64,000 bases of DNA from Cryptomeria japonica (GCF_030272615.1 NC_081411.1:155334971-155398970), one strand, 5' to 3'; shown: positions 15,261 through 27,731, numbered from the stretch's first letter. The notes: generated by a model from the sequence alone, not told the origin. Numbers and translations are program-made.

Positions 15261-16943
15261 ATGGAGTCAAAATCGGATGGCGATGCCATTAACGACACTA
15301 AATCCACAAAGCAGTCTAAACCTGGGCCAAAGAAATCTTTCGCCGAAACCGTCTCCCCGCTTGCAGATGGTGTCAACCTTAACACGTGATTTTCTAAGGC
15401 TCCTGGCAATGAGAGATCCGGTGAGGAAGGTAAGTGCCCTAGCACTATCTCGGGCTCCTTCTACGTTTTGCCCAATTTGGAAATGTTGAATCAAATTGCG
15501 TCGGAAAAGACTAGGTTAAGTAATACAACCATTTTCTTTGCATGTGTTGATGTCGAGAAATGCCCACCTAGGAAATTTTTAGAGGATTGGTTTCATAACC
15601 TCTGGAATTTAAAATTAGGGCTTAAAATATTATTTTGCAAACAAATTCAAAAGGGTCTCTACCTTATTTTCTTTAATTCTCTCAAGGCTCAAAGGGAGGC
15701 GCTAAAGCGTCAATACTGGAAAGTTGGAAATACTTCCTTCCATGCCCTAGCTTGGTCTCTAGAGGCGATCGGTGATGAGGTCCTCACACTATCCTCCCCT
15801 AGGTGGGTCATCCTTAAGGATGTTCCCCCCTTCCTTTGACATTTTCTTCCACAATTAATGGAACCTTCTGGAAAAACGATCCGTATTGATGAAACGACCC
15901 ACCTCATCCCTAACCTGGATGCCAGAATCCTTGTATCGATTAAGCTAGGGATTGATATCAGACCATCTTTAACCCTAAATGTCAATGAAGAAGCCTTTGT
16001 CTACCCTATTGAAATGCTTGGAGGACTAAATGCATGCTTTCTCTGCAAAAAAGAAGTGCATCTTCGAAAAAATTGCCCAATCATTAATCGCAGAAATCAT
16101 AAACCCAATCGTAACTCAACTGATGCCTCCACGAACCCTAGAACCAAGATTTCTCAACACTCATCCATCCCGCTCCCTGTTAACAAAGAAGCTGCCATTC
16201 CCATCACCAATTCTTCAGAATTAAAACCCATGCACATTGATCACTCGCCCCTTGTCTCTGATCACCCTAGTCTGGCCTCTGACCCATCAATTGGTCCTCC
16301 AGAATCGCCCTCTGATTGTTTTCAGTTGGTCACCTCTAGGAAGCGTAGGAGAAACATTAGCAACCTGAATGCCTCGAATCAAAGCCATCCTACTATCCCA
16401 ATTATCAGCCAAGCTACGGGCATCTGCGATTACCCCCTCCTTACAAATAATACCTCACCCGCTCCCGCTCGAACCCCGGCCAACACTGTGGTTTAAAAAA
16501 TGGTTAAGAAACTTGAGAACCCTAGTCGAAGTGTTGATGTTGCTAGCACTAGTGTTAACCCTACAAGTGTGATGAACATATCTGAAACCCCCAAGAATTC
16601 AGACTTCTCATCACCTCCAGGGCTTACCCCTAAAGTTAACATCACCAACCCTTCGACAGCCTCTATGCTCAAAGAGTTAGAAGATAATCATATTATTGAA
16701 GTAATCTATGCCAATAAGGGCCTTGAAGAAATTAGGTCTAGCATAGTACTCCTTGGCTTTTCAGACTCCCAGATGTTTGGGTCCGACATAGGAGGAATTG
16801 TAGCAACTAGGAATGAAACATCTTAAGTTATTGAAGATGAGGACGACCTTATAAAAGGATCCTCCTTGACTAAAAAAAAAGGTAGGCCTATGGGCTCCAA
16901 GAATAAAAAGAAGTCTGGATATCCTTGCGGTCTCCCTAGTTGA
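15261..16943 (+). pseudogene. LINE ORF1, nucleic-acid-binding protein
   Basis: One reading frame runs from MESKSDGDAINDTK to KKSGYPCGLPS, interrupted by stops at about 15387, 15837, 16494 and 16824. The central part (CVDVEKCPPRKFLEDWFHNL and following) resembles the DUF4283 domain of plant retroelement ORF1 proteins. A zinc knuckle follows at CFLCKKEVHLRKNC, in which the usual Gly is replaced by Val. The C-terminal third is a Ser/Pro-rich linker with a basic tail. The role in the family is binding element RNA in the ribonucleoprotein particle. ORF2 begins 22 bases after the ORF1 stop. Confidence 0.8.
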
Positions 16944-16964
16944 ACCTTTTAACCCTCCTCTCTA

Positions 16965-19900
16965 ATGAAATACATCTCTTGGAATATTAGAGGCCTTGAG
17001 TCGCCTGATAGGAAGTTTGTCACCAAAAGCTCTCTGAGCCACCACAAGAACATATATTTCCTGATGCTGGAAGAACCTAAATCTGTGGGTTTCCATCTTG
17101 ACAGCTCACTTGACTTTATCTAGAGAGATGCAACCAAAATTTGCACCAATCACCCGAAAGGAAAGGGAGGAGTTGGCCTTCTTATCTCCCCTAAGTGGGC
17201 AAGAAACATTAGGGATAAAGGGATCTCCCCTTGCAATAGAGCAGCCTGGGCCACCCTAGATATTAGGGGCTCTAGCTTTGGCATTTTCTCTATCTACGCA
17301 CCTAATGACTACAAGGAAAGAGTGTCCCTTTGGATCTGGTTGACTTCCCTCCCAACTATCCTTTGGATAGTGGGTGGAGACTTCAATATGACTGAGCATC
17401 AAGATGACAAGGCCGGGGGACTTCCTTTTCAATGGAAAAATGTTGAAAAACCTCACTGGGGCAAACTTAAACAAAAACTCCAGTTATTTGACCCCCTTGA
17501 GGGCACTAAAATTGCTTCTTCTAACCTATGGTACACTTGGTGCAACGTTCAACAAGGCTCCAATTGTATTTACTCTAGACTAGACAAATTTTATGTTAAC
17601 AACGACTTCTTCTCCTTCTCTGCTAACCACTTGGGGAGTGCAGTTGTTGTCCTGCCGGTTACCCTTTCTGACCATTTCCCTATCCTTGCGGTCATTAACA
17701 CTAGAAATGCTATCCCCATCAGTAGCCCCTCTAGCAAGAAATTTATTCTCAATACCTCCATCCTCAAAGACCAAGATGTTCTAGGTGCCCTTAAGGTGGT
17801 CAGGCTCTTCAACCTTCAACCTCAGCCTCCCCAATCCTACACTCTCAGGTGGACAAGGAATGTCTCCTCCTAGCAGAAAGTACTCCAAACCATTGGCCAA
17901 AAGAAAGCCAAGGACTCTAGAGCCATAGAAAAAACTCTCATCCATCACCTCCATTCCCTCGAGCAGGATATTCAGACCAACCCCTCCTCCCCCACCTTGG
18001 CCAAGCATGTCTCTAAAGCCAGAGACATCCTTAGAAAGCATCAGTAGGTCAAAATCAGGGGAGCCTTCATTAGAGCTCGCAACCACTAGCTCCAATTTGG
18101 AGATAAAGGCTCCAAAATATTCTTTAACCCCCTTAAGAAGAAACAAAACAGAGAAAAAATTGATAGAAGAACTGTAGACAACAAGGAACTCTTGGATCTC
18201 AATGATATCAAAGAAGCCTTCGAAATGTTCTATAGAACTCTCTTTACCTCAGAAGATAATGAGGCCTCAAAAGAGGCTCGACACAAATGCAGTACCATCA
18301 TCCCTAAAATGATCTCTGAAGATGATGCTCTCCTCCTCAAAGCCAGGATCTCTATACAATAAATTGCCAATGCCATTAAAGCCCTCAAAGATAATAAGGC
18401 CCCAGGCCCTGATGGTCTCCCTGCGGAGTTCTACAAAGACAATCTTGAATGGGTCACGCATGACCTCTATGACATATACAATGAAGCTCTTGACAATGAC
18501 ACCCTGGGGGAATTCATAAATAAAGGTATTGTTAAACTCATCCCCAAAGAAGGAGACAAAGCGCTCATTAAGAACTGGAGGCCAATCACCCTCCTTAACG
18601 TCTCCTATAAAATCCTTGCCAAAGCCTTAGCTACCCGCCTTGAAAAGATTCTTCCAAAGTTCATTTGCTCTACCCAAACTGGATTCATTAAAGGTAGGTA
18701 CATATTGGAAAACCTTGTCACTAGTTGGGAATCCATGGAGTGGGCCAGAACCTCTAACCAAGATGCTACCATGTTCCTTGTGGATTTTGAAAAATCCTAT
18801 GACAGAGTCGAGTGGGATTTCATCCTCATGATGCTTCGAGCTTTTGGCTTCCCTAACGAGTTCTGTAACTATGTCTTAATTCTCCTCAAAGATGCTTCCG
18901 CCATGATTGAAGTTAATGGAACCCTATCCCAGCCTATTCCTCTCTCTAGATCCATAAGGTAGGGCTACCTTCTTGCCCCTGCTTTGTTTGTTATTACCTC
19001 AGATGCCCTCTTTTATCTCCTTAGAGATGATAATCTATCTCCTAGAGTCCATGGCATCGTGCTGCTAGATAACTCTGAATTCCTGAATATCCAATTTGCT
19101 GACGATACCTCTCTTTTCCTGGAGCTCTCTAGGAAAAACATCAATTCCCTCAACCTAAAAATTTACACCTTTAGTAAAGCCTCTCGAGCTAGGATCTCCA
19201 GCTCCAAATCTATTTTACTTGGCTGAAGGATGAACCTCCAGACTAGCTTCAGCAAGACGGGTACTCATGGGGAGGACCCAACATGATTGTCAAGTATCTC
19301 GGTATCCCCTTTTCTATTTCCCCCTCTCTTCGAGACATGTGGACTTGGGTTAAGGGGAAAATTGATAAGAAGCTCAATAAGTGGGATAATAAGATCCTCT
19401 CCCTAGCAGGTAGGGTTCAAGTATGTCAAAAAATCCTCTCCTCATATAGTATCTACTACTCTTCAGTTTGGATGTTCAACAATTATCAAATTTATGAAAT
19501 TCAAAAGGCTATAAGACACTTCCTCTGGTCTAATGGTAAAGGCAAAAGAAAGGCCCATGCAGTGAAATGGGGTTGGTGCCACTTAGACAAAAAACTTGGA
19601 GGTTTGGGCCTTAAGGATCTTAAAAGCTACAAGGAATCTCCCTTGCCGCCAAATGGATATTTCATGCACTAGATGGGCAAGAACCTTGGAAGATTCTTAT
19701 CAGAAACAACATTCAAAATGGATTCCCCAAGGCTGCCAAATCATGGAAAGCCCTCCCACTCAGTGATCTACTTGTTGGAAGTTTCTCGGTGTCTGTCCAA
19801 GGCACCTGGGTCTTTAAGTCCATCTGGAAAGCCTAGGAGCATGTACGTAGACTTATCTGCAACTCTAGCATTGACTGTGATAACACTATACATGGTGAAA

Positions 19901-20943
19901 GGTCGATATGGTGGAACCTCCACCATAATTCTAAGCCACTGACCTTAACCCAAGGTTGTTCTGCTAGATTTTGGCATAACAAGGGGATCAAGTATCTTAT
20001 TGATATCCTAGAAAATGACAACCTCATCACCTGGGAAGAACTTAGTAGTAAATTTAATCTCCCTGCTTCACATAAGCAGACCTACAATATGATTAGGAAT
20101 GTCTGTAACACCCTCAATCTCCCTAAGAACACTCATGTTGACATCCACAGGTACCTCTCATTCCTTTGGAAGGATGGCTCCCCCCTCCCAAAAATTAAAT
20201 CCAAAGTTATATACAACTTGCTTAACCAGGACACCTCTGTGATCGACCATGTCAACACCCTATGGAATGTCCATCACAACCCCACCGCTTGGTATAAAAC
20301 CTTTGAGAACCTGTGGAAATCTCCCATCCCCCCTAAGATCAAGTGTTTCAGATGGAAACTCTTACTGGATAGATTGCCTTTTGGGAATAATATAGCTGCA
20401 TATGATCTCTATTCTGTCTGCAATAAACCTGAGTCCACTCGACACATCTTCCTTGACTGCCCTTTTGCTAGCGAGATCTGGTTAATGTTTGGAATATCCA
20501 TTACTGAGCATGTTTTTACTTATGACATAGTTATTAGTTTCATCCATAATCTTAAAAGGGATGCTAACTTAATTTGGCAAATTTTGTCTTTGTTTATCCT
20601 TTGGTTTATTTGGAAACTCAGAAATGAGGAAAAGTTCCAAGGTAATGCTAGGGAACTTACTGGTTTTTTTAAAAAACTCACACATTATAAAATTGATGTA
20701 CAGGTTTTCTTCTTGATGAATGTCAAACAAAACAAGCTCCTATGGTTCCTCAAAGAAGGCCAAGCCACCATGTTTATATACAAGATGCAAGATAGTTATG
20801 AATGGGCAAGGCTCGCAGAAAATCAAACTGCCTTCGAGAGTGCAGTTAAGAAGCTAATTAAAGAACTTCAAGATACCAGAGTTGCCCCCTTCAACAGGGT
20901 TGACATGTGCATACAAATCATGCAAAGGAAGAAGGTGGTCTAG
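16965..20943 (+). pseudogene. LINE ORF2, endonuclease and reverse transcriptase
   Basis: It starts MKYISWNIRGLES, the first motif of the apurinic-type endonuclease. Further endonuclease signatures are GGDFNMTEH, YSRLDKFYVNN and LPVTLSDHFP. The reverse transcriptase follows with DNKAPGPDGLPAEFY, NWRPITLLNVSYKI, TQTGFIKGRYI, LVDFEKSYDRVEW and the catalytic FADDTSLF. The final zinc-binding zf-RVT region reads IPPKIKCFRWKLLLDRL, then ESTRHIFLDCPF. Stops lie near 17120, 17872, 18045, 18087, 18360, 18961 and 19224. Two frame changes occur, one at about 19230-19283 and another before 20089. The catalytic aspartates are still legible. No RNase H domain follows, unlike the LINE at 39.6-42.1 kb. Confidence 0.88.
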
Positions 20944-21267
20944 ATGGAAGGACCATAGGGGTGGACCACATGGCTGGAAGACCAGAATGAAATCCTCCTC
21001 TAGTTCCTTATGGCAGCAAGCACAACTTTATCTTGGAGCTTTCTTTTAGTGCCTTGTAGATGACACACGTCTAGTTCTTTTTGGTTTCATTGTTGAGGCC
21101 CTACCTCCCTTGAACTCATCTGTATAAACATCTTTTTGGTCTCTCGATTTATAATAAAAAAAAATATATTTTCATCAACATTAAATTTAGATAGTAGGCA
21201 TTTTTAAAAACGTTCATGATTAAAATCTTTTCAAGTCATGATATGAGAATTGTATTATCCACTATAT

Positions 21268-22666
21268 TTATTAATTTATCTTCAAACATTCTCTTATTAA
21301 TTAAATAAATTATTCAATTTATTTTAATTAATTCATTAAACCAAATTCACAATCAATTAAATGAATAAATCCTAATTATTCAATTTAATCCACTTTCTTC
21401 TTTTAAATAAATTAAATAAAATATTTATTTAAATCATTAAATCCCCCCCACTTGCATTCTCCTAAAAATGCAACTTGCACATATTTTTTGAAATAAATAA
21501 ACTTTATTTTAATAAAAATCTATTTTTTCCTCACCCACCAAACCCACTTGCAATCCTAAACCCATTCTAGATTCTTCTAACCCCTTCCTAATTAGCATAA
21601 TCCATCCCTTGAATATTGTCATATTCCTAAGCAACTTGGAGTCACTTCTCAAAGACTCCAAAGTCTTTAAAAAGCATTTAATGCTTTATGTGTCCAACAA
21701 GCTAGCCTCTAAAGTCTTCCAAACCACTTATGGCTCTTACATGACCATTAATGGTAAACTCAACTCATCCACGTGGTTAGGGACTTTGACCCCTAACTTA
21801 ACCCTCATGTAACCCATGTGTCTCCTCAATAATTTATTTCTTTGACCATGGTTATCCTTACTAACTCTTGCACAAGAGTTTATCCATTGGATAAAAGCAT
21901 TACTCTTTAAATAATGAATTTATTCATTCAAATCAATATTAACCTTACCTCCCAAGTTAACCCTTAGGTCATGTCAAGCATTTAATGCTTCTTCCCTCTC
22001 CTCTCAACCCATCTCATGTTGACACTTGTCATCTTGGGATTGGGTTGAAAGCCCTCACATGGATCTTAAACCCTTCAATCCTGACCCTTGTTGAGATTAA
22101 TCAATCTCAACCATGCATTGCTCCATCTTTCCTGTAAATAGAGCTCATATTCCTCATTTTCAAATCCTAAAAGCATTTATCATTCTTAGCCTTAATCCTT
22201 AAAACTTGTATGCATTTACATTATAGCCAATTTTAGAGAAGAGAATTTAGCATAAATCATCAATATATTGTTATTTTGGATTAAAATAAATCATTTTCAT
22301 TCCATATCATCTAATATTAGTCTTTTGTTTACACTTGCATTGCATAAGTAAATCATTTTTCATCTTGAAGCTCCATAAGGCATCCATAGTGCAAAAAGCT
22401 GCTGAGAGCTACAGTTATTTGGAACTTGGAGAGGAGAGGAACAAGGGAGGAAGAGCTACAAGTATGGTGAAAGGCATTTGGAGATGCCTTCTTGCATTTA
22501 TTTTCATAGTTAAATGCTTCATTATGTTTTTAGTGTCTCTCTTGGTATGCCTGCTTAGATTAGTCTTTGGTTGAATAACACTAACATTTCTCTTTGTTTC
22601 TTATGCTTCTTACGTGTTATATGACTACAGGTTTTTGTCTAACATCTCCCATTTTGTAGAGCATCA
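21268..22666 (+). repeat. 5' LTR of element C (5'-truncated)
   Basis: It matches 27862-29365 from about ttaatttatcttcaaacatt onward and ends ...gagcatca. The first part of the LTR, TGTAGTCACCTAAATCTG and about 80 bp more, is missing. Confidence 0.8.
22335..22574 (+). other. Short open frame inside the LTRs of element C (79 codons)
   Basis: A frame starting MHCISKSFFILKLHKAS and ending in a hydrophobic segment (CLLAFIFIVKCFIMFLVSLL) is open in both LTRs, here and at 29034-29273. The two copies differ at about 8 of 79 residues. It lies near the 3' end of the LTR, just before the leader. Most nucleotide differences change the residue, so there is no sign of selection. It may be chance. Confidence 0.25.
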
Positions 22667-22668
22667 TT

Positions 22669-22691
22669 TTGTGAACCCGACGTGAATCGAA
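22669..22691 (+). other. Primer-binding site of element C, tRNA-Trp type
   Basis: The bases after the LTR read tt then GTGAACCCGACGTGAATCG. This is complementary to the 3' end of a plant tRNA-Trp (T arm plus acceptor strand CGGGTTC plus A plus CCA) with one mismatch in the CCA part. The identification rests on recalling the tRNA-Trp 3' end and on the acceptor pairing GGATCCG/CGGGTTC. Confidence 0.65.
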
Positions 22692-22740
22692 GAGCAACCT
22701 TCTTAAACTACTAATTTTTTAATTGTTTTAATTCACACAC

Positions 22741-23005
22741 AGGTCGCGCTTCAGTGCTTTTGTTCATGCTTTAGCGCTATTGCAATTTGGTCTTTTAGCT
22801 CTATTGTTTCCCCAATAGCGCTATTGTCCCAAAATTAGCACTTTTATAGTATAGCGCTTTTGACCCTTAAGTAGTGCTTTTGTTCCAATATTAGCGTTTT
22901 TGGCTCTCTATGTAATAATTTAGTTTAGCGCTTTTGTACTTTCTATTATGCTCTTATGTTAAATAGCACTTCTATTCTCACACAGAGTAGCGCTATTGTA
23001 ACAGA
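22741..23005 (+). repeat. Array of AGCGCT-core repeats, left array of element C
   Basis: About twelve variants of TAGCGCTATTG or TAGCGCTTTTG occur at roughly 20-bp intervals (for example tttagcgctattg, tatagcgcttttg, gtagtgcttttg, gtagcgctattg). The array sits just downstream of the primer-binding site. A second array with the reverse orientation lies at 27005-27310. Confidence 0.65.
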
Positions 23006-25350
23006 GCATTGTAAAAAATGTCTTGTAACCGAAAAATCAAAAGTTTTCAGGCTTGTAGAGGCCCACCATGTATGAGATTTTACTGACTTTTTGTTTCTTG
23101 TGTAGGTTTGAACTAACCCATTTTATTTCTTAAGATTTTAGAAATTCACTTTTCTTTTTTTATTGCAAGTTAAATCATTTTGGAACACTTCATTTGGTGC
23201 TTTAAAACTCACAACAAACTTTGATTTTCTTGCAAGTTAGGGGACTAAAATTTTATTTTGGTGTTTAAAACTCAACAAAACAAATTTTGATTTTCTTGCA
23301 TCAACTCAAGCTAAAATTCATAATCCACACTTTTTTTTGGGCAAATAAAAAGGACAATCAACTTGTTTTGTTTTTCAAAGCGATTTACTTCAAGCAAACG
23401 TGCTTTTCATTCAGTTGACCAGTATTTCATTTTCCTAGTTTACTCAACCTATTGCCTTTGAAGGATAAAAAGAACACGACTGTTGCAACAACATCTCCAA
23501 ATAGTTAGATCACCATTGCAATGATAAGTTAAAAAGAACAAGTGTCTTTTGTGTTTTACACACTTGTGCAAAAAATTTGTCGACTGGTCCTACTTCTAAC
23601 ACACACTATCCTCTTCCTTGGCTTTTGTGGTCCTAGGTGCAAGAGAAAAATGTTAGCAACACTCAAAGTTTATCTTTTTTATAGAGGCCTGCCAAGAGAC
23701 ACATCACTCTTGGGAACAACCTCGCATGGTAAATCCTTTGAGCCGCTATAGAAATTAGGTGTGAGTGAAAGTTGTAGCCTTGGGTATAGTTGTTCCTACA
23801 GTGTAACTTGCCGAAAAGACAAATGGGCCCCACCACAAGTTACAAGGCTCTTAAGTGAGTCACTGCAGAATGAAGTTATGTCCAAAAATATCAAAAATTA
23901 CTAAACACCTTTATGTAGTAGCCCACTCGTTCTATTGATTGAGGATATTTGCGATAAATTCAGTGCAAGAGCATAGAAGGTTTTGCTCCCAAGATACATA
24001 TTTCCTTGAGTAGAAACATATCTTTTTGAAAGGTTACTTGTAGCCTGATAAAATTGGTGACTCCCCCATCATAGGGATCATCTATTTGTTGTACTCGTGC
24101 AAGACTTAGTATATCACATCCTTACCTACCATGGTGGGATTCATAAGGTATGTAGTACCAAAGTTGAAGAAATATCAAGATGTGGGCTGAAATGATCACA
24201 ACTGGCCATTTGACCTTAGGGATAAAGTGTGTTTGAAGTGACTTCGTTTTGTGTCAAGACCAGTGATAAACTGAGCCGACTTAAGGTTTTTTGGAAAAAC
24301 ATACTCAAAAACATTTGGAAGGAAAGGGTCATAAAAGTCCAAAGATTGGGTTGATCTAGACCCATACTTACTTGTGCCTTTTGAGGCAACATTCTTGTGT
24401 TTGTGTTCTTTCTTTGTTTTCTTGTCAAATAAAAATAAAAAATCAGTTCCAAAAACAATTATTCATCCAACACAAACATTTTCAAAAACCAAAGATCAAA
24501 AATAAAGTGCAAAAACAAAGTATCAAACTATATGACTATTCTTCACATCTTGAGAAAGAAGAATCTTCATCAACATATCAACTTGAAGAAAAGGCCACTG
24601 AACTCAAAGAGTTTTGTCAAAAGAAGGAAATTCTTCTATCTTAATAGACAAATCTTTGCCTCACATAGAACCTTCTTACATCACATGCATCTATATCTTC
24701 AAGGAAAATCAAACGAGTTTGATCAAGAGTCATTAAACCACAATGCTTTTACTCAATATAAAGCTTTGAGCTATCATCAAAACAAAGGAGGTAAAATCCA
24801 TCCTACCTTCTTTCCAGACATTTGCATCATATATAACTCAGCTAGGGAAGAGCCACCAACCCCCAAAAGAGGAGAGGAAGAGTTTGTTCCTTTTGTGACA
24901 TAGAGTTTCTATTAAAGTTAACATTTCATCCATTATCACATTCACACCTCATCAAATCCATTCCAACTCTCAAAACATCAAGAGGCTTTTGTCCTAAGTT
25001 CTATTTCAATATTGCTTGAATCAAGCACAATACATCACTTTTTAGAGTGTCTCTACATCTAGGATAAACTCATCCTAAGAGGCATTTCTACGTAGGTTAA
25101 AACTAGTCTATGAGTGAATCCTCTCATTACTAGGTAGTTGAGTCTGTAACACATCTCAGATCTCTCTAAACCTTATCATATCAAACATTGTCAACCAAAC
25201 ACAACAAGCAATTTAAGGAAAGGACTTTGGTGACATCTACCTTTAGTGTTAAAGATTCATATGCAAAACACTTCAACAAACATTAATCTTTCATTCCATC
25301 ACCAACTCATCATCATTTTCACAAAACTTCAACAAAAACTTGTAAACCAA
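23006..25350 (+). other. Long leader of element C
   Basis: No coding region can be supported. The sequence runs from the left repeat array to the gag start. It contains phrases such as gagcctg, gccgctatagaaatt and gtgagtgaaagttg that also occur loosely in the insertion at 34987-35655, which suggests related retroelement leaders. Open frames at 24372-24903 lie in this leader and show no known domain. Confidence 0.4.
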
Positions 25351-25818
25351 ATGGCTCAAACCAGATCAAGGTCTAGACAACCAGAAATCTAAGAGGAAGA
25401 GGAGGAAAATCTCAATGAATTCCAAAAAGCGCTTGGAGGAAATGCAAATGATGAAAATCCAAGTACTCCTACTCCTGCAACAATAGAAAGGGCACAACAC
25501 AACCCTCTCTTTAATCGACTTTTTGACGAAATACTCAGGAGCAACGCTTATGCTCACTTTTTAAGAATTGCCCAAGAGGGAGCCAAACTACCCTCTGATT
25601 TTGATATTGCACAACTAAGACAAGCATCAGAGCACCAAAGTCGCAATGAGGATGAAAGAGGTCGAGATCACATCAGATACAACCTTCATCAAGGAAATCC
25701 CCCACCTCCTCCTCCTCCAAATGGCATAGACATGTTGCGGCAACAAGTCGAGAATTTAGCCCAACAACTCCATAGTGGTGTGAAAACAAACCAGTTTTCA
25801 CTGAATGATATTTGTCCC
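25351..25818 (+). pseudogene. Gag N-terminal remnant of element C
   Basis: It starts MAQTRSRSRQPEI, then a stop, then an acidic stretch EEEEENLNEFQKAL. Further on are FNRLFDEILRSNAYAHFLRI, a run of seven prolines, and IDMLRQQVENLAQQLHSG. The start, length and Pro-rich linker followed by a coiled coil resemble the N-terminal half of conifer Ty3/Gypsy gag proteins (from general knowledge). The capsid-like core and zinc knuckle are absent: the frame breaks at about 25818, where the antisense PMD segment begins. Confidence 0.6.
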
Positions 25819-25839
25819 ATGTGGGTGAGTAGAGTTAAC

Positions 25840-26760
25840 CATTAATGGTCATGTAAGAGCCATCTCTCCACATTGTAGGCTATCCTACCAATGAGGAATC
25901 ATGTCATAAACACATTTGGCAAGGGCTCTGCGTCATCCTCCCAGGGCTCACACTCAATATACAACCTCCAGATCACCGTATCTAAATCGTCTAGTGCCCA
26001 CCGCCACCATTCTAACTTCCCGAGGTGGGGTTGACTCATCATACCAACATACATATATACATAGGGCTGGTCTATTGTCCTAAATCTCATACTCACCAGT
26101 CAAGTCACAGGAAGGTGCTCCCACACCCAAATATGAAGAAGAGTGATCCCCACTCCCAATGAGCTCACCTCTCGATATACTACCTCATGTAGCTCCCGAT
26201 ATAAGTGCGATAGCATGCATGGTCCCCATGCAAAGCAGGTCCCCTCTGTCATCATGTGCTCTATAACCTAGCCCCAACCAATGACCAGTCCATGCGATCG
26301 CCGATCCAGGCATAGAAGTCCCCCAACAATACCTGACAACACAGATGGTAGTGGCTCATACAAAGAAGCTATATCCTCCCATGATATCGAGCCATCGTGA
26401 ATAAATACATCCTCATCAAAAAATCTCTACACAACTGTTGTCCCCCAAGCTCAATTATACGTCACCAGCTCTCTTTGAATGGGAATGTGTAGGATGCGCC
26501 ATACATCCTCTAGTGTAACCATCATCTCCCTGCAATACGTGAAATGTACATGTCTCACTATGCCACCGCTCTGCCAATGTTGTAATCAAACTACGATTCG
26601 TTTGAATCATGGGCATATACATAACATCGTACAGGCCTATCGCTGCAATGAAATTAACCTCAACCTTTGTCAATCGATCATGCAACACCTGTGTGGCTGG
26701 ATGCCTCTCTCACATCTGTAAGACACGAATAGCCTCCTACATATGTGCATCAACCATCAT
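25840..26760 (-). pseudogene. Plant mobile domain (PMD/MAIN-type) gene remnant, antisense in element C
   Basis: The minus strand reads a recognisable plant mobile domain. It begins RSLITTLAERWHSETCTFHV (residues near the 26688 start). After a one-base frame change it continues VTLEDVWRILHIPIQRELVT, then SWEDIASLYEPLPSVLSG, LLHIWVWEHLPVT and GKLEWWRWALDDLDTVIWRL. The last part is EPWEDDAEPLPN. That is the full order of the PF10536-type domain. In plants the domain occurs in MAIN/MAIL nuclear proteins involved in silencing and in transposon-encoded copies. Stops and the frameshift show it is inactive. It lies opposite to the gag of element C, between gag and the right AGCGCT array, where pol would normally be. 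Capture by element C or insertion into it are both possible. Confidence 0.75.
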
Positions 26761-27004
26761 CATCAGTTGTTTTGTTTCAAACTTTCTCAAGTTTAAACCT
26801 AGACTATAAACAGATACTTTGATCCAGTATCTTCGGGTCTCAACAGGTAAGCAATCATGTCACACCTAGACTACAATAGGCATTTATCCTAATGACCTAA
26901 CTCTCAATAGGGCTGCTATGGTTCAAAACAACTCACATCTCCATTCATCCATCATTAGCATTAAGAGATTCTCTTTCAACACACTGGGGAATCTATTTTT
27001 CCTA

Positions 27005-27310
27005 ACAATAGTGCTACTCTACCAACAATAGCGCTAATATACTGACAACTGCACTAAACCAACTACACAATAGCACTAAACCAACAATAGCACTATAACA
27101 ACTATACAATAGCGCCACATAAAAACAAAAGTGCTACAAGCCATGCTCAATAGCAATAAACATACAAAAGCACTAAATCAACTATGCAATAGCGCTATAC
27201 TTTGCAAATGCTCTAAAACCACTATGCAATAGCGCTATAGTGGCACAATAGCACTAATTAAATTGACAACAATGCCAAAACACAGTTTTAGCGCTATTGT
27301 TTTGATTCAA
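27005..27310 (-). repeat. Array of AGCGCT-core repeats, right array of element C
   Basis: About fourteen variants of CAATAGCGCTA occur (caatagtgctact, caatagcgctaat, caatagcactaaa, caatagcgctata and others) at about 20-bp spacing. They read in the opposite orientation to the array at 22741-23005. The array lies on the 5' side of the antisense PMD remnant. Confidence 0.65.
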
Positions 27311-27410
27311 CTTGGACCAAGCAAAAAACATATAAAAAATGCATGAAAATAAAAAATTTAAATTTACATACCACTGGTCCGTAGTCATTTGGCCGTTGGA
27401 ATTGATGAAC

Positions 27411-27731
27411 TCACTCTAGCTGATGATCTGCTACTGGTACCAACATCCTGACAGTTGCTAGCTCTTTCAAAAAGGTCACTCTCAGAGCTCTGAAATCACT
27501 ATGGAGATGAATGCAAATGACCCTATTTTCACTCTTCCCCTCATATATACCCTTCGTCGTACCCTTAATTTTACCCCGTTCACCACCATGGTCCCCATGA
27601 ACTTCCAGAGCCTCCCATTTCTCCATTTTATCTCTGATTTCTTCTATTTTTTTACCAGTATTGTTAAATTCTTCTCTTCTACCACCCTGCCAATTTTCAT
27701 TCCTTTTCGAGAGATCACCTGATTTTTTCAA
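27411..27731 (-). other. Open frame upstream of the PMD remnant, unknown
   Basis: The minus-strand frame is lysine- and glutamate-rich (GKKIEEIRDKMEKWEALEVH) with a basic start (MKKSGDLSKRNENW). It lies on the 5' side of the PMD remnant on the same strand, across the right repeat array, so it could be an upstream exon of the same gene. I do not recognise it and the relation is a guess. Confidence 0.25.

Larger units (their letters stand above)
14969..21162 (+). mobile_element. L1-type LINE, full length but inactivated
   Basis: The element starts GGGCGATGGGG and ends in an A-rich tail at 21155-21164. It is flanked by a 14-bp target-site duplication with one mismatch, aatatcttttcatc at 14955-14968 and aatatattttcatc at 21163-21176. 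It carries ORF1 (15261-16943) and ORF2 (16965-20943) in the usual order. Base composition is clearly richer in C and G than the surroundings, as for a recent arrival relative to them. Both ORFs have stops, so it is not mobile now. Confidence 0.88.

Noticed and set aside
17781-18146. Minus-strand open frame with glycine-rich stretch
   Set aside because: Antisense shadow of LINE ORF2.
21609-21812. Short open frame in the 5' LTR of element C
   Set aside because: Its counterpart in the 3' LTR (28165-28449) does not keep the same start or length. No domain.
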